A stretch of DNA of 64,000 nt from Lederbergia galactosidilytica (GCF_017873565.1 NZ_JAGGKH010000015.1:1-64000); one strand, 5' to 3'. Positions 1 through 8,932 are shown, numbered from the stretch's first letter. The notes: generated from the sequence alone by a model not told the origin. Made by a program: numbers and translations.

Positions 1-88
1 GTGGACACCCTTGCCTTAAGCTAACGGTTCCTACTGCCAAGCCTGTAGTGGACTTTCACCACCAAGTTATAGCCCATGCCGGGCGCAC
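1..88 (-). mobile_element. Group IIC intron, 5' end only (runs off the left edge)
   Basis: Read on the minus strand from position 88, the sequence starts with GTGCGCCCGGCATGGG, the GUGYG-type 5' end of bacterial group II introns. It continues with motifs I recognise from class C introns such as B.h.I1 of Bacillus halodurans, including a GTTAGCTTAAGGCAAGGGTG stretch. It begins one base after the T-tract of the his terminator. Class C introns are known to insert just downstream of Rho-independent terminators, so site, orientation and sequence agree. Only 88 bases are visible; the rest of the ribozyme and any reverse-transcriptase gene would lie outside the window. Confidence 0.8.
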
Positions 89-130
89 TAAAAAATCAAG
101 CTCTCAATGAGCTGAGAGCTTGATTTTTTA
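89..130 (-). terminator. Rho-independent terminator of the his operon
   Basis: Perfect inverted repeat: TCAAGCTCTCA at 96-106 and TGAGAGCTTGA at 113-123 with a 6-base loop, flanked by A6 and T6 tracts, so it can work in both directions. The hisIE stop codon (128-130) lies inside the outer part of the symmetry. The intron begins directly after the T-tract read on the minus strand. Confidence 0.92.
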
Positions 131-787
131 CCAATTTTCTATTTCTTTTCTTTCTTTCTTTGCATTTCCCTTTTTGTGAGATCTCTTTTCTAGTTCTGCT
201 TCTACCTCTGCTAGACTGACTCCCTGGTCCACTAATAAAACTAAACAATGATAAAAAAGATCACTACACTCATTAATGATTTCAGCTTGATCTTGATTTT
301 TCGCGGCAATAATGACTTCGCCCGCTTCTTCAATGAATTTCTTCGCAATCTTATCTGTCCCTTTTTCAAATAGATAGGTTGTATAAGAACCAGAAACTGG
401 CTCCGTTTTTCGCTCTTGAATCTCATCCATCAAGCGTGCGTAAATACTGTCAGTAGCTTGTGTAGAGAATTGTGCTACTTCCCCTGTTATTTGCTCAAAG
501 AAGCAAGATTTCTCACCCGTATGGCAAGCAGGACCCAATGGATCCACCCTTATTAAAAGCGTATCCTGATCACAATCAAGTTGGATGGATTTAACTATTT
601 GTTTATTTCCAGATGTTTCCCCTTTATGCCAATATTCCTTACGGGAACGGGAATAAAACCATGTTTCCTTCGTTTCTAATGTTCGTTCATATGCCGTTTC
701 GTCCATATATGCAAGCATTAGTACATCATTTGTTTGGTCATCGACAATAATCGCTGGAATTAGACCTTTTGAAAAGTCAGGATTCAT
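128..787 (-). CDS. hisI: Bifunctional phosphoribosyl-AMP cyclohydrolase / phosphoribosyl-ATP pyrophosphatase (HisIE)
   Basis: Cytosolic enzyme for steps 2 and 3 of histidine synthesis: it removes pyrophosphate from PR-ATP and opens the ring of PR-AMP. Residues about 1-110 are the cyclohydrolase domain, with [17 protein letters not shown] and the metal-binding LDCDQD and [12 protein letters not shown] motifs. Residues about 115-205 are the pyrophosphohydrolase domain ([13 protein letters not shown]). The fused form and 219-residue length are usual for Bacillus. The start ATG at 787 overlaps the end of hisF by 11 bases and has a GGGAGTG ribosome site. It is the last gene of the operon, followed at once by the terminator. 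Confidence 0.96.
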   Translation of the reverse strand: MNPDFSKGLIPAIIVDDQTNDVLMLAYMDETAYERTLETKETWFYSRSRKEYWHKGETSGNKQIVKSIQLDCDQDTLLIRVDPLGPACHTGEKSCFFEQITGEVAQFSTQATDSIYARLMDEIQERKTEPVSGSYTTYLFEKGTDKIAKKFIEEAGEVIIAAKNQDQAEIINECSDLFYHCLVLLVDQGVSLAEVEAELEKRSHKKGNAKKERKEIENW

Positions 788-1538
788 TCATTTTCACTCC
801 CTGGTTAAGACAAAGCTGCTTTACGTCTTGTATACTAGTCGTGTTTTCATGAAAAATGGAGGCGGCTAAGGCAGCAGCTACATTAGTTTGTTTAAATACC
901 TCGACAATATGTTCAGCATTTCCACAACCTCCTGAAGCAATAACAGGAATGGACACAGCATCAACAATTGCTTTTGTTAGTTTAAGATCATAGCCATCTT
1001 TTACACCATCGCGATCAACACTTGTTAGTAAAATCGAACCTGCGCCCAGTTGTTCTAATTTTTTCGACCAAGCGATTACATCTAATCGAGTATCCTTTTG
1101 TCCGCCATGGGTCATAACATGCCAAGTTCCGTCCGTAGCAAGCTTAGCATCAACTGCAGCCACAATCGAATTCGAACCGAATTTTTTTGAAGCCTCTACA
1201 ATTAAATTGGGATTTTGTACGGCAGCAGAATTGATTCCTACCTTGTTAGCACCAGCAGCCAGAATCCGTTCAACATCTTCCATTGATTTAATTCCACCAC
1301 CAACAGTAAAAGGCACTGTCGCCTTTTCAGCAACCTTTTTGACCATGTCGACAAGAGTATCACGCTCTTCAGTTGTTGCCGAAATGTCAAGAAACACAAG
1401 TTCATCAGCACCAGCCTGGCAATAGGATGCGGCCATTTCAACAGGATCTCCCATTTCTCTAAGTCCTTCAAAATGGACACCTTTCACAACTTTCCCATCT
1501 TTAAAATCTAAACAAGGTATTATTTTCTTTGCTGACAT
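777..1538 (-). CDS. hisF: Imidazole glycerol phosphate synthase cyclase subunit HisF
   Basis: TIM-barrel subunit that makes imidazole glycerol phosphate and AICAR from PRFAR and ammonia. Catalytic Asp11 is in PCLDF and the second Asp is in AAVDAK; the phosphate-binding GGGI and ASGGCG loops are present. I chose the ATG at 1538 (252-residue product) because AAGGGG sits 9 bases upstream; an in-frame TTG at 1547 would be too close to that site. HisF normally receives ammonia from the glutaminase HisH, whose gene is not next to it here, so either hisH lies elsewhere or this HisF works on free ammonia. Confidence 0.96.
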   Translation of the reverse strand: MSAKKIIPCLDFKDGKVVKGVHFEGLREMGDPVEMAASYCQAGADELVFLDISATTEERDTLVDMVKKVAEKATVPFTVGGGIKSMEDVERILAAGANKVGINSAAVQNPNLIVEASKKFGSNSIVAAVDAKLATDGTWHVMTHGGQKDTRLDVIAWSKKLEQLGAGSILLTSVDRDGVKDGYDLKLTKAIVDAVSIPVIASGGCGNAEHIVEVFKQTNVAAALAASIFHENTTSIQDVKQLCLNQGVKMNES

Positions 1539-1543
1539 ATTTT

Positions 1544-2239
1544 TCAACCCCTTAATTTGATTGTGCCTTCGTACATCGCTTTTCCAACGATCGCCTCTTC
1601 AATGCCAATTTCAGCTATCACATCTAAATCAGCTTGATTGCGAATCCCACCTGAAGCAACAATGTCACAACTAACCGCCTCATGGATTTTTCGCAATTGC
1701 TCTAAGTTCGGGCCTTGCATCGTTCCATCCTTAGAAATATCTGTAAAGACAATCCTTCTGACACCTAACTGTTCCATTTTTTGAGCAAACTCGATATAAT
1801 CGACCTCTGTTTCAGTTTCCCAACCTCTTGTCGCGATTTTTTCATCGCGCGCATCGATGCCAATCACAATATTCTCTTGATAATCTGCTAGTGCTGCTTT
1901 TAAAAACGCCTCATCCTCAAGTGCGGCCGTCCCAATAACAATTCTGGACACCCCAGCTTCAATATAGGCTTTGATTGTTTCTAGTGTTCGAATCCCGCCG
2001 CCAACTTGAATCGGGACAGAAGCAGATTTGGCCAGTTTTGAAATCAATTCAAGTTGTTCTGGCCTGCCAGATCGAGCTCCATCTAAATCTACAATATGAA
2101 TAATCTTTGCTCCATCTTCTATAAAAGTGTTTAGCTGAGATTCTGGAGCACTTCCAACTTTAGTTGTTTGTTCAAAATCCCCTTGATATAGTCTGACACA
2201 TTGCCCATTAATGAGATCCATTGCCGGTAAAATAATCAT
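1544..2239 (-). CDS. hisA: Phosphoribosylformimino-AICAR-phosphate isomerase HisA
   Basis: TIM-barrel isomerase converting ProFAR to PRFAR, the substrate of HisF. Catalytic Asp8 lies in ILPAMD and the second Asp in GIDARD; both half-barrel phosphate loops (QVGGGIR, VASGGIR) are visible. At 231 residues it is slightly shorter than most HisA proteins (about 240), with no motif missing. The start ATG is preceded by AAGGGGGAAGAAA. The stop lies 5 bases before the hisF start. Its upstream neighbour is hisB, separated by 192 bases where hisH would be expected. Confidence 0.96.
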   Translation of the reverse strand: MIILPAMDLINGQCVRLYQGDFEQTTKVGSAPESQLNTFIEDGAKIIHIVDLDGARSGRPEQLELISKLAKSASVPIQVGGGIRTLETIKAYIEAGVSRIVIGTAALEDEAFLKAALADYQENIVIGIDARDEKIATRGWETETEVDYIEFAQKMEQLGVRRIVFTDISKDGTMQGPNLEQLRKIHEAVSCDIVASGGIRNQADLDVIAEIGIEEAIVGKAMYEGTIKLRG

Positions 2240-2431
2240 TTTCTTCCCCCTTGTTTGAAAAGCACCTTGTTTAGCAATGAGCCTCTTCCCAAACGTTACT
2301 GACTTAGCAAGCAGGCATCAAGAAATTTGCTATTCATAAGGCGCCGGAGCTAGGTCCAAACACTAGCCCATTTTCTTTTCCAAATTTTTAATACCATAAT
2401 AACTTAAACATGCGGATAGCTCATTTTCAGC
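2240..2431 (-). other. 192-base gap at the usual hisH position
   Basis: In the common Bacillus order hisZGDBHAFI the glutaminase gene hisH (about 200 codons) lies between hisB and hisA. Here only 192 bases remain. No frame on the minus strand reads through, and I found no HisH motif (class-I amidotransferase GxCxG nucleophile or C-terminal HPE). The middle (about 2338-2366) has GGCGCC and CTAGCTCC pieces like the intergenic repeats seen elsewhere in this window, which suggests that recombination at a repeat removed the gene. Confidence 0.6.
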
Positions 2432-3019
2432 TTATTCTAGTACACCCTTCGTGGAAATAACCCCTTTTATATTAGGATCAATGCGAACCGCCTCTGCTAA
2501 CGCCCGACCTAATGCTTTAAACAGCGCCTCAATTTTATGATGGGTATTTTCTCCATATAGAATGCGCGCATGCAGTGTGATACCCGCATTGAAGGCAAAA
2601 GCTTGGAAAAATTCCTTTACTAATTCTGTATCAAAATTTCCTAAAGATGGAGTGGAAAAATCTCCTTCAAAATGAAGATAAGGTCGACCACTTATATCTA
2701 ATGAAACAAATCCCAATGCCTCATCCATGGGAACATAAGAGGTTCCATAGCGAACTATTCCTGCCTTATCTCCTAACGCTTCTCGTACTGCTTTCCCTAA
2801 TACAATCCCTGTATCTTCAACAGTATGGTGACTATCAATATGTAAATCACCTGCGACTTTTACCGTTAATCCGATCCGTCCATGTCTAGCAAATGCCTCT
2901 AGCATATGATCAAAAAAGCCTACACCTGTTTCGATTTCTACTAGATTGGGATCATCTAAACGACATTCCAAAGCAATGTTTGTTTCTTTCGTCTCTCTTT
3001 GATTAGAAGCTATTCTCAT
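2432..3019 (-). CDS. hisB: Imidazoleglycerol-phosphate dehydratase HisB
   Basis: Manganese-dependent dehydratase that turns imidazole glycerol phosphate into imidazole acetol phosphate. The metal-binding signatures are present: [25 protein letters not shown] and the C-terminal [15 protein letters not shown]. The product from the ATG at 3019 is 195 residues, matching the 194-residue Bacillus enzyme. That ATG has AGGAG 8 bases upstream, while an in-frame GTG at 3028 overlaps the ribosome site. hisB lies 15 bases downstream of hisD. Confidence 0.96.
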   Translation of the reverse strand: MRIASNQRETKETNIALECRLDDPNLVEIETGVGFFDHMLEAFARHGRIGLTVKVAGDLHIDSHHTVEDTGIVLGKAVREALGDKAGIVRYGTSYVPMDEALGFVSLDISGRPYLHFEGDFSTPSLGNFDTELVKEFFQAFAFNAGITLHARILYGENTHHKIEALFKALGRALAEAVRIDPNIKGVISTKGVLE

Positions 3020-3034
3020 CTCTTTCACTCCTGC

Positions 3035-4324
3035 TTATTCACTAATATTATTCATTCTGATGGCAACAGCACGGCCGTGACCAGCAAGTTCTTCTTTTTC
3101 TGCTATTCTTTCAATATATGGTGCAGCATTTTGCAAAGCTTGCTCCGAGTAATATACATAAGTTGTTTTCTTAATAAAATCGTCTACTGATAAACCGGAG
3201 GAAAATCTTGCCGTTCCAGATGTAGGTAAAACATGATTTGGTCCTGCGAAATAGTCACCCACTGATTCTGGTGTGTGATTTCCGATGAATACAGAACCCG
3301 CATTCTTTACCTTGCCTAAATATGATAGGGCGTTTTCAATTTGAATTTCAAGATGCTCAGGTGCCAATTGATTTACAAGGTTAAAAGCTTCATCAATTGA
3401 ACCCACTAAAATCGCCCCACCTTCATTCTTCAATGAAGTTTCAGCAATCTCTCTCCTTGGCAAACTTGCACATTGTTTTTTCAATTCTATTAATGTTTCA
3501 TTTAAAAGCTGTTCTGAAGTCGTAAATAAAAAGGCACGTGCTTTTTCGTCATGCTCTGCTTGGGCAATTAAATCTGCTGCAACATATTCGGGGCGGGAAG
3601 TAGCATCTGCTAGTATGGCAACCTCTGATGGACCTGCTATCATATCAATCCCTACATCACCAAAAACAAGTGATTTTGCAGCTGCAACATATTCGTTTCC
3701 AGGTCCAACAATTTTATCGACAGGTTGAATACTCTCTGTCCCATAAGTTAATGCTGCAATTGCTTGAGCGCCGCCAACTTTATAAATAGTTTGCACACCA
3801 GCTATATCTGCTGCAACAGATAAAATTGGCGCAATTTTCCCTGCTTTTGCCGGAGTAACCATAACTAGATGGGATACTCCGGCCAAAACAGCTGGAATAG
3901 CATTCATTAAAACACTTGATGGATAACAAGCCTTTCCACCTGGAACATAAATGCCTACCCGCTCAATTGGACGGAATAATTGTCCGGAAATCACTTCCTC
4001 TGTCACTTCCATCATCCGTGATTGCTGCAGTTGCTTGGAATGAAATGATCGGATATTTTCAGCCGCCTTTTGCAAAGCCTCTACAACGTTCTCAGGGACC
4101 TCTTCCCAGGCAGCACTTCTTTCTTCTTCTGTAACAACAAGATTTTTTGGTGCGCCTCCATCAAATTTTTCCATATATTCTTGTAAAGCAGTATCTCCAT
4201 TTTGTCGAACATTTTCAATAATGGAGCGAACTGTTTTTAAAGTCGAGTCAGCAAACGGCTGCTTTTTTGTTTTATTGGAAATAAATTGATTGGTAAATTC
4301 TTTTGCAGTATAAAGCGAAATCAT
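3035..4324 (-). CDS. hisD: Histidinol dehydrogenase HisD
   Basis: Zinc enzyme that oxidises histidinol to histidine in two NAD-dependent steps. The family signatures are clear: VGPGNEYV, DMIAGPSEVAILAD, LIAQAEHDEKA with metal/catalytic His residues, LAPEHLEI, and GPNHVLPTSGTARFSSGLSV near residue 365. Length 429 matches the family. The start ATG overlaps the hisG stop by 4 bases (ATGA), indicating translational coupling. Confidence 0.97.
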   Translation of the reverse strand: MISLYTAKEFTNQFISNKTKKQPFADSTLKTVRSIIENVRQNGDTALQEYMEKFDGGAPKNLVVTEEERSAAWEEVPENVVEALQKAAENIRSFHSKQLQQSRMMEVTEEVISGQLFRPIERVGIYVPGGKACYPSSVLMNAIPAVLAGVSHLVMVTPAKAGKIAPILSVAADIAGVQTIYKVGGAQAIAALTYGTESIQPVDKIVGPGNEYVAAAKSLVFGDVGIDMIAGPSEVAILADATSRPEYVAADLIAQAEHDEKARAFLFTTSEQLLNETLIELKKQCASLPRREIAETSLKNEGGAILVGSIDEAFNLVNQLAPEHLEIQIENALSYLGKVKNAGSVFIGNHTPESVGDYFAGPNHVLPTSGTARFSSGLSVDDFIKKTTYVYYSEQALQNAAPYIERIAEKEELAGHGRAVAIRMNNISE

Positions 4325-4944
4325 TTGATAACCTCCTCAACCCGAAACGCTTCAATGAACGGATATAAAATTGCTTTTTTCAGTTTCAATGAATTCCGAT
4401 TGGCAATACAGCGTGCAGAAATGGAGAACATTTCTTCTTTGACAACTAAACCATTTTCTTTGAGTGTATTTCCAGTTTCCACAATGTCGACAATATCATC
4501 AGCAAGCCCTAAAAGTGGGGCAAGTTCAACAGATCCTTCCAACTTCACTATGTCAACAGACTTTCCTTGTTTCCGAAAGTAGTCTGTTGTAATATTTGGA
4601 TATTTTGTTGCAATCTTTTGCTTACCTAATGCCTTATTAGAATCAGGTTCTCCTGCAACAGCAAAGCGACATTGCCCAAATGGGAGTGGAAGTAAATCAA
4701 AGACATCAGGTTGAACTTCTAGCAAAATATCTTCCCCAACAATACCAAGATCCGCAATTCCATGTTCTACATATGTCGCTACATCAATACCTTTTGCAAA
4801 AAAGGCGAAAAATTGCTCCGTCTCTACTTGAAGCTTTCTTCCCTTATCTAATAGAGGCGCAACATCAAACCCACGCTCTTCAAGGAACTGAATAAATTGC
4901 TTCTCAACCCTCCCCTTTGTTAAAGCAACAACAGGTTTTGTCAT
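4321..4944 (-). CDS. hisG: ATP phosphoribosyltransferase catalytic subunit HisG (short form)
   Basis: First enzyme of the pathway, joining ATP and PRPP. At 207 residues it is the short form that lacks the C-terminal regulatory domain and needs HisZ as partner. ALTKGR at the N-terminus, GIADLGIVGEDIL and the PRPP-binding region with DIVDIVETGNTLKENGL (about residues 150-168) are recognisable. It overlaps hisZ upstream and hisD downstream by 4 bases each, so the three are coupled. Confidence 0.96.
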   Translation of the reverse strand: MTKPVVALTKGRVEKQFIQFLEERGFDVAPLLDKGRKLQVETEQFFAFFAKGIDVATYVEHGIADLGIVGEDILLEVQPDVFDLLPLPFGQCRFAVAGEPDSNKALGKQKIATKYPNITTDYFRKQGKSVDIVKLEGSVELAPLLGLADDIVDIVETGNTLKENGLVVKEEMFSISARCIANRNSLKLKKAILYPFIEAFRVEEVIK

Positions 4945-6065
4945 CTTTCCATCACCTCGACTTTTCCATTTTTTTTACTAATTTCCAAAACAAGATCATA
5001 GTTAATATTCTCCAATGGCTGTGTTTGAATATCTACAATCGCATCCTTATATTCCATTCTCAATTCCTCCGCCTGCACTAACGTATCCTCGGAAGCAATA
5101 ATACAAATATGAGTGTAGTCTTTCGTTTCTACCAAATGTTCAGCCAAAACATCGACATCAAACGCCAGCCCTACAGCAGAGATTCGCTCACCGAACTGCT
5201 CATAAAGCCGATCATATCTCCCTCCCGAGAAACAATCCGCTCCCGTTTCTTTCAAAAATCCCCTAAACATCGTACCCGAATAATAAGGGAGATTTTTCAC
5301 TCTACCCAAATCAATTAAGATTTCCTGATTACCTGATTGTTCTACGATTCTAGCAAGCTTCTTCAAATGGTCTAATATATCTAGCAAGTCTTTACGATCT
5401 TTCCACCGTTCTTCATAATCGGATAAAATATCTAATGAACCGAAAGCATCCACAAGAGAAGCTAACTCTTTTGCACTTTGTTCATTTTTCCCGTTAAGGG
5501 CAATTTGATAAACCTCATCCTTCTTCTTATCATGCATTGCCTGTCTTAGTCGTTTTTCATCTGCTTCAGACAAAGTTAAAGGCCTGACTAAACTTTCAAA
5601 AATTTCCGTATGGCCTAATTCAATGAGACAATCTCCCATTTGTAATTCTCTTAATAAGGAGCTCGCCATTAACAAGCTTTCACTCTCTCCCATTAAAGGT
5701 GATAAATGCAAGGTTTCCACACCAATTTGCTGGGATTCAATTCCGGGAATCGATTGTTTAAAGATAGATCCTATGTACGCCCATTTTTGAGGAATTTTTG
5801 CTTGATTTGATAATGCTCGTGCAATCGATGTTGTCCAGTCAGGTCGTAATACCTCAATCTCACCTTCTGGATTAAACCATTTCATCATATCCTGCAATTT
5901 CATATCCACATACTGATTTGTAAAAGTAGCAGCATATTCAACAACGGGTGTGGAAATCAGAGAATATCCTCTCATTGTTATTACTTTTCTGAATACTTCC
6001 GTGACACGGAAACGATGATCAATAGAAGTACCCATTTCATCTCTGCTACCTGCCGGCAAAAACAT
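4941..6065 (-). CDS. hisZ: ATP phosphoribosyltransferase regulatory subunit HisZ
   Basis: Histidyl-tRNA-synthetase-like protein without aminoacylation function; it forms the active complex with short-form HisG and carries histidine feedback control. The class-II synthetase fold is seen in RDEMGTSIDHRFRVTEVF, VLRPDWTTSIARAL (motif 2 region) and FSGGRYDRLYEQFG. At 374 residues it lacks the anticodon-binding domain of true HisRS and is slightly shorter than B. subtilis HisZ. It is the first gene of the operon; AGGATG lies upstream of its ATG. Confidence 0.94.
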   Translation of the reverse strand: MFLPAGSRDEMGTSIDHRFRVTEVFRKVITMRGYSLISTPVVEYAATFTNQYVDMKLQDMMKWFNPEGEIEVLRPDWTTSIARALSNQAKIPQKWAYIGSIFKQSIPGIESQQIGVETLHLSPLMGESESLLMASSLLRELQMGDCLIELGHTEIFESLVRPLTLSEADEKRLRQAMHDKKKDEVYQIALNGKNEQSAKELASLVDAFGSLDILSDYEERWKDRKDLLDILDHLKKLARIVEQSGNQEILIDLGRVKNLPYYSGTMFRGFLKETGADCFSGGRYDRLYEQFGERISAVGLAFDVDVLAEHLVETKDYTHICIIASEDTLVQAEELRMEYKDAIVDIQTQPLENINYDLVLEISKKNGKVEVMER

Positions 6066-6135
6066 ACAAGTTCACATCCTATTTCTTTAATCCATTATCA
6101 CTCTATCGAACTAAAGGATTTTTATAATTTCTTAT

Positions 6136-6165
6136 ACTGTATCACACTCTAAAATACATCGTCAA
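6136..6165 (-). promoter_or_regulatory. Candidate promoter of the his operon
   Basis: On the minus strand a -35 like TTGACG (6165-6160) is followed 18 bases on by TACAGT (6141-6136), about 70 bases upstream of the hisZ start. No T-box or attenuator-like structure is evident between it and hisZ. Assigned by eye only. Confidence 0.45.
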
Positions 6166-6294
6166 TGGTTAATCTGAATTTTACTGAAGGCAAACCAGCT
6201 ATTGCATGGTAGTGACTATAGATGTGAAAATCATTGAACCCAACTCAAGTGAAGAAATTCAACCTTTTTCTATTTCCAAAACTGCAAAAAAACT

Positions 6295-6430
6295 GAGGCT
6301 GGGACAAAAGTGTTTTCGCTTAAGTAAAGTCCGAACTATTAGTGTGAAAATAACCCACTCCGGAAATATACTTCGCTAAGGTAATGCAATATTCGCTTTT
6401 GAGGCTTAGCATTTTAGTTATGTCCCAGCC
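6295..6430. repeat. MITE-like intergenic repeat, short copy
   Basis: About 136 bases bounded by inverted ends GAGGCTGGGACA and TGTCCCAGCC. It contains AACCCACTCCGGAAATATAC and GCTAAGGTAATGCAATATTC, both shared with the longer copy at 9016-9365. There is no coding frame. The end hairpin can act as a terminator. The element is flanked by a roughly 32-base direct repeat (6263-6294 and 6429-6463, containing TATTTCCAAAACTGCAAAAA), so flanking DNA appears to have been duplicated when the element arrived or moved. Confidence 0.8.
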
Positions 6431-6453
6431 TTTTTTTCTATTTCCAAAACTGC

Positions 6454-6497
6454 AAAAAAAACTTAGCAATGAATGGTTTAAATCATTCATTGCTAAG
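6454..6497 (-). terminator. Rho-independent terminator of the GH20-like gene
   Basis: Perfect 14-bp stem CTTAGCAATGAATG (6462-6475) with CATTCATTGCTAAG (6484-6497), loop of 8, followed on the minus strand by T8 (6461-6454). It lies 5 bases after the end of the GH20-like gene. The T-tract is inside the direct repeat that flanks the neighbouring MITE-like element. Confidence 0.92.
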
Positions 6498-6502
6498 GGA
6501 AT

Positions 6503-7510
6503 TTACTTTAAAATACCTGTCACCTGATCCAGCGTTTCCTTCAACTCCTTCAGTTCTCCATCAAGTTGATCGGTAATAAATTGTTCAAACGCTTGCTTAT
6601 TCCAACCATTCCATGAAGTAACGAGCATTCCCGGCATCCGCTTTTGGGCATTTAGTTCTTTTGCTGTCTGTAAGCTTTCCCCTAGAAAAGCGACAGCTGC
6701 ATCAGTTTTGAACCAACAGGCTGGAATCACCTTAAATCCCTTCTCTAAAAAGATTTTTATCGAAGGATAAGACGAATGACGGTCATAATGCCAATCCATT
6801 ATTGTAATATCCGTTGGTATTTGCTCAATAGCTTTATAGGTACCGAATGTATCAGATTCCCACATATTATGATAACCTGTTTCTTCACTACTGATCAGTC
6901 GATCTCCCCACATAAACATTTCCAATCCGTGCTTTTCTACAATATGACTACGCATATCCGTTACAGCTTTGGCAAATAAGTCTGCACGATCATGGCCGTG
7001 ACAGCGTGGGCATTGGTTATCTGCAAGCTCAATTACTTCATCCATCCCAACATGAAATCCATCACATGCAAAGGCTTCAATTAATTCATCGATCAATTCA
7101 AAAGCCAGGTGATTCACCTCTGGATGATTGGGACACCAACTCGGTGCAAAAAAATCCGGCCAGTTTGCATCTGTTGGAATATGCGGTGTTTCATCAAATT
7201 GAGGATAGTGTTTGAGTATACTATTTCTTCCTCCTCCCCAGCCTTGATGACCAAGACATTGAAACAATGGGATTAATCTAATGCCATTTCTTTTGCAAAT
7301 CCTTGCTATTTCCTTTGCATCATATTTATTTAATGTACCTTCAGATAACTCTGGATATACTTCAAATTGAAAAGATGTATTACATTCCAATAGCAATAAA
7401 TTTACTCGCCTAGGAACCAAAACCTGTTCAATAAAAGTAAGCAATGAATCTACTAATTCTTGTGAACCGAAACGTAAGTGAAACGCTCTTAATGTTGTTT
7501 CGTTGTCCAT
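6503..7510 (-). CDS. GH20-family glycoside hydrolase-like protein
   Basis: Cytosolic TIM-barrel hydrolase, probably acting on an amino-sugar-containing or related oligosaccharide. The motif GFHVGMDEV (151-159) matches the catalytic Asp-Glu pair (D157, E158) of family 20 enzymes that use substrate-assisted hydrolysis. There is no signal peptide. At 335 residues it holds the barrel only and lacks the usual N-terminal GH20b domain. A cysteine pair, CPRC, follows the active-site loop. Start ATG has GGGAGG 6 bases upstream. It lies 47 bases downstream of a sugar-binding lipoprotein gene and is the last gene of that unit. The exact substrate cannot be read from sequence. Confidence 0.75.
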   Translation of the reverse strand: MDNETTLRAFHLRFGSQELVDSLLTFIEQVLVPRRVNLLLLECNTSFQFEVYPELSEGTLNKYDAKEIARICKRNGIRLIPLFQCLGHQGWGGGRNSILKHYPQFDETPHIPTDANWPDFFAPSWCPNHPEVNHLAFELIDELIEAFACDGFHVGMDEVIELADNQCPRCHGHDRADLFAKAVTDMRSHIVEKHGLEMFMWGDRLISSEETGYHNMWESDTFGTYKAIEQIPTDITIMDWHYDRHSSYPSIKIFLEKGFKVIPACWFKTDAAVAFLGESLQTAKELNAQKRMPGMLVTSWNGWNKQAFEQFITDQLDGELKELKETLDQVTGILK

Positions 7511-7557
7511 TTTTTACCTCCCCATTCCTTTAAACAGGTGTAAAGAATATTTCACGG

Positions 7558-8850
7558 TCATTCACGTTCTTTTTGCTGACGAACAAGCTCTTCCTCCTCT
7601 TCTTGGATAATGCGTAAAAATTCATTAATATCTTTGTTAGAGTTTGCAAATTCAACCGGTAATGTCCAAAGTACGCCGCCACCTAATTTTGCGGATTTTT
7701 CTGGGCCTGTTGCATATTCATTTTTGAATAAGGATTCTAGGTTTTTTCCTACCAATTCTTCTTTCTCTTCAGCAAATGCCTTATGAATATCTGGATTCAC
7801 CAAAACAGAGGCTCCACCCTGCTTTGAACGCTCCATTTGCACTTCATCAGATAATAAATAATCAATCATCTCTAAAACTATTTCTTTATGTTCACTTGGT
7901 TCTGTGATTGCAAAGCCACCTGCATTCGGTTGTGGATTCAACCCCTCATACCCTTTCCAAACAGGATATGTGGCAATATCAACATAATTATTCTCTACCC
8001 ATCCCCAGTTTGTCGCAGCTGGAGCCATCGCAATATTTCCTTCAGAGAACAAAGCGCCCCAGTTCATAAATAAATCTCCCTTTGGCTCTGTTGGATAGTT
8101 ACCTGGAATCGATATCGCATCGTCTATCATACCCACATACCTTTTAAAGGCTTCAGATTCTGTAATAATCACTTCTTCTGTTTCAGGATCAACCGATTGC
8201 TGACTAAATTGTGTAAACGCATCGTACGGAACATCTAGGTCTAATCCACGATATTCTGTTCCATTTCTCTCTCCTGTTACCTTTTTAGCAAGTTCAACGA
8301 CTTCTTCCCATGTCATTCCATCTTCGGGATAGTCAACACCAAAAACATCAAAGACGTCTTTGTTATAATGCAAAGACCATGTTGGACGGCTATTGGGGAT
8401 AATATACAAACCTTTTTCATTATTCGGATCATTCTTACGTGCGTATTCTACGACAGATGGCTCTAAACGACTTAAATCAAATCCTTCTTTGTCTATTAAT
8501 TCATCCATATTATAAGCTAATCCTAAATCATCTAAAAAATTTGTATGTGTTAAAAGTCCCATTGTCACCACATCAGGGGTTTTATCCGCGGCAATTATGT
8601 TTTCTAGAGTTTCAGGATGGTCTGTCCCAGCCTGTTGTACTTCAATCGTTACATTCGGAAATTTTTCTCTTAATAACTCTCCATAGTTTTCTTCAAAATG
8701 TTCCTCATCCCACTGGTGTGCCCAGCGAATGGTTACATTCTCCTGATCCTCCCCATCTGTTGGTGCTGACGTTTTGCTACATGCTCCTGTGATGACAAAC
8801 AAAAACCCAATGATAAATAAAAAGGATATGCACTTAACTATTTTCTTCAT
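7558..8850 (-). CDS. Sugar ABC transporter substrate-binding lipoprotein (family 1)
   Basis: Extracellular binding protein for a carbohydrate importer. Residues 1-23 form a lipoprotein signal with lipobox VITGAC and lipidated Cys24. The mature part shows family-1 features: TIRWAHQW near the N-terminus, DVVTMGLL, NKDVFDVFGVDYPEDGMTWEE, and ATNWGW. Length 430 is typical. No permease gene is adjacent; the likely partners are the permeases at 12922-14778 or 19257-21174. The start has a strong AAGGAGG site. Upstream lie a cre-like site and a TGTGAA direct-repeat box, suggesting catabolite control plus control by the neighbouring response regulator. The C-terminus is rich in Glu, Gln and Arg. Confidence 0.88.
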   Translation of the reverse strand: MKKIVKCISFLFIIGFLFVITGACSKTSAPTDGEDQENVTIRWAHQWDEEHFEENYGELLREKFPNVTIEVQQAGTDHPETLENIIAADKTPDVVTMGLLTHTNFLDDLGLAYNMDELIDKEGFDLSRLEPSVVEYARKNDPNNEKGLYIIPNSRPTWSLHYNKDVFDVFGVDYPEDGMTWEEVVELAKKVTGERNGTEYRGLDLDVPYDAFTQFSQQSVDPETEEVIITESEAFKRYVGMIDDAISIPGNYPTEPKGDLFMNWGALFSEGNIAMAPAATNWGWVENNYVDIATYPVWKGYEGLNPQPNAGGFAITEPSEHKEIVLEMIDYLLSDEVQMERSKQGGASVLVNPDIHKAFAEEKEELVGKNLESLFKNEYATGPEKSAKLGGGVLWTLPVEFANSNKDINEFLRIIQEEEEELVRQQKERE

Positions 8851-8900
8851 CTCTCTTCCTCCTTATATGATTGTCGCAAACCTCCATAACCATCTTATTA

Positions 8901-8914
8901 AGTAAGCGCTAACA
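8901..8914 (-). promoter_or_regulatory. Candidate cre (CcpA) site
   Basis: On the minus strand TGTTAGCGCTTACT matches the cre consensus TGWAANCGNTNWCA at 12 of 14 positions. It lies 51-64 bases upstream of the binding-protein start, just downstream of a possible -10 TATGAT (8922-8917). That is a position where CcpA would block transcription. Confidence 0.55.
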
Positions 8915-8932
8915 TTATCATATCGAAAAGCT

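Noticed and set aside
2240-2431. A hidden or shifted hisH gene
   Set aside because: The gap is far too short and no amidotransferase motif is seen in any frame.
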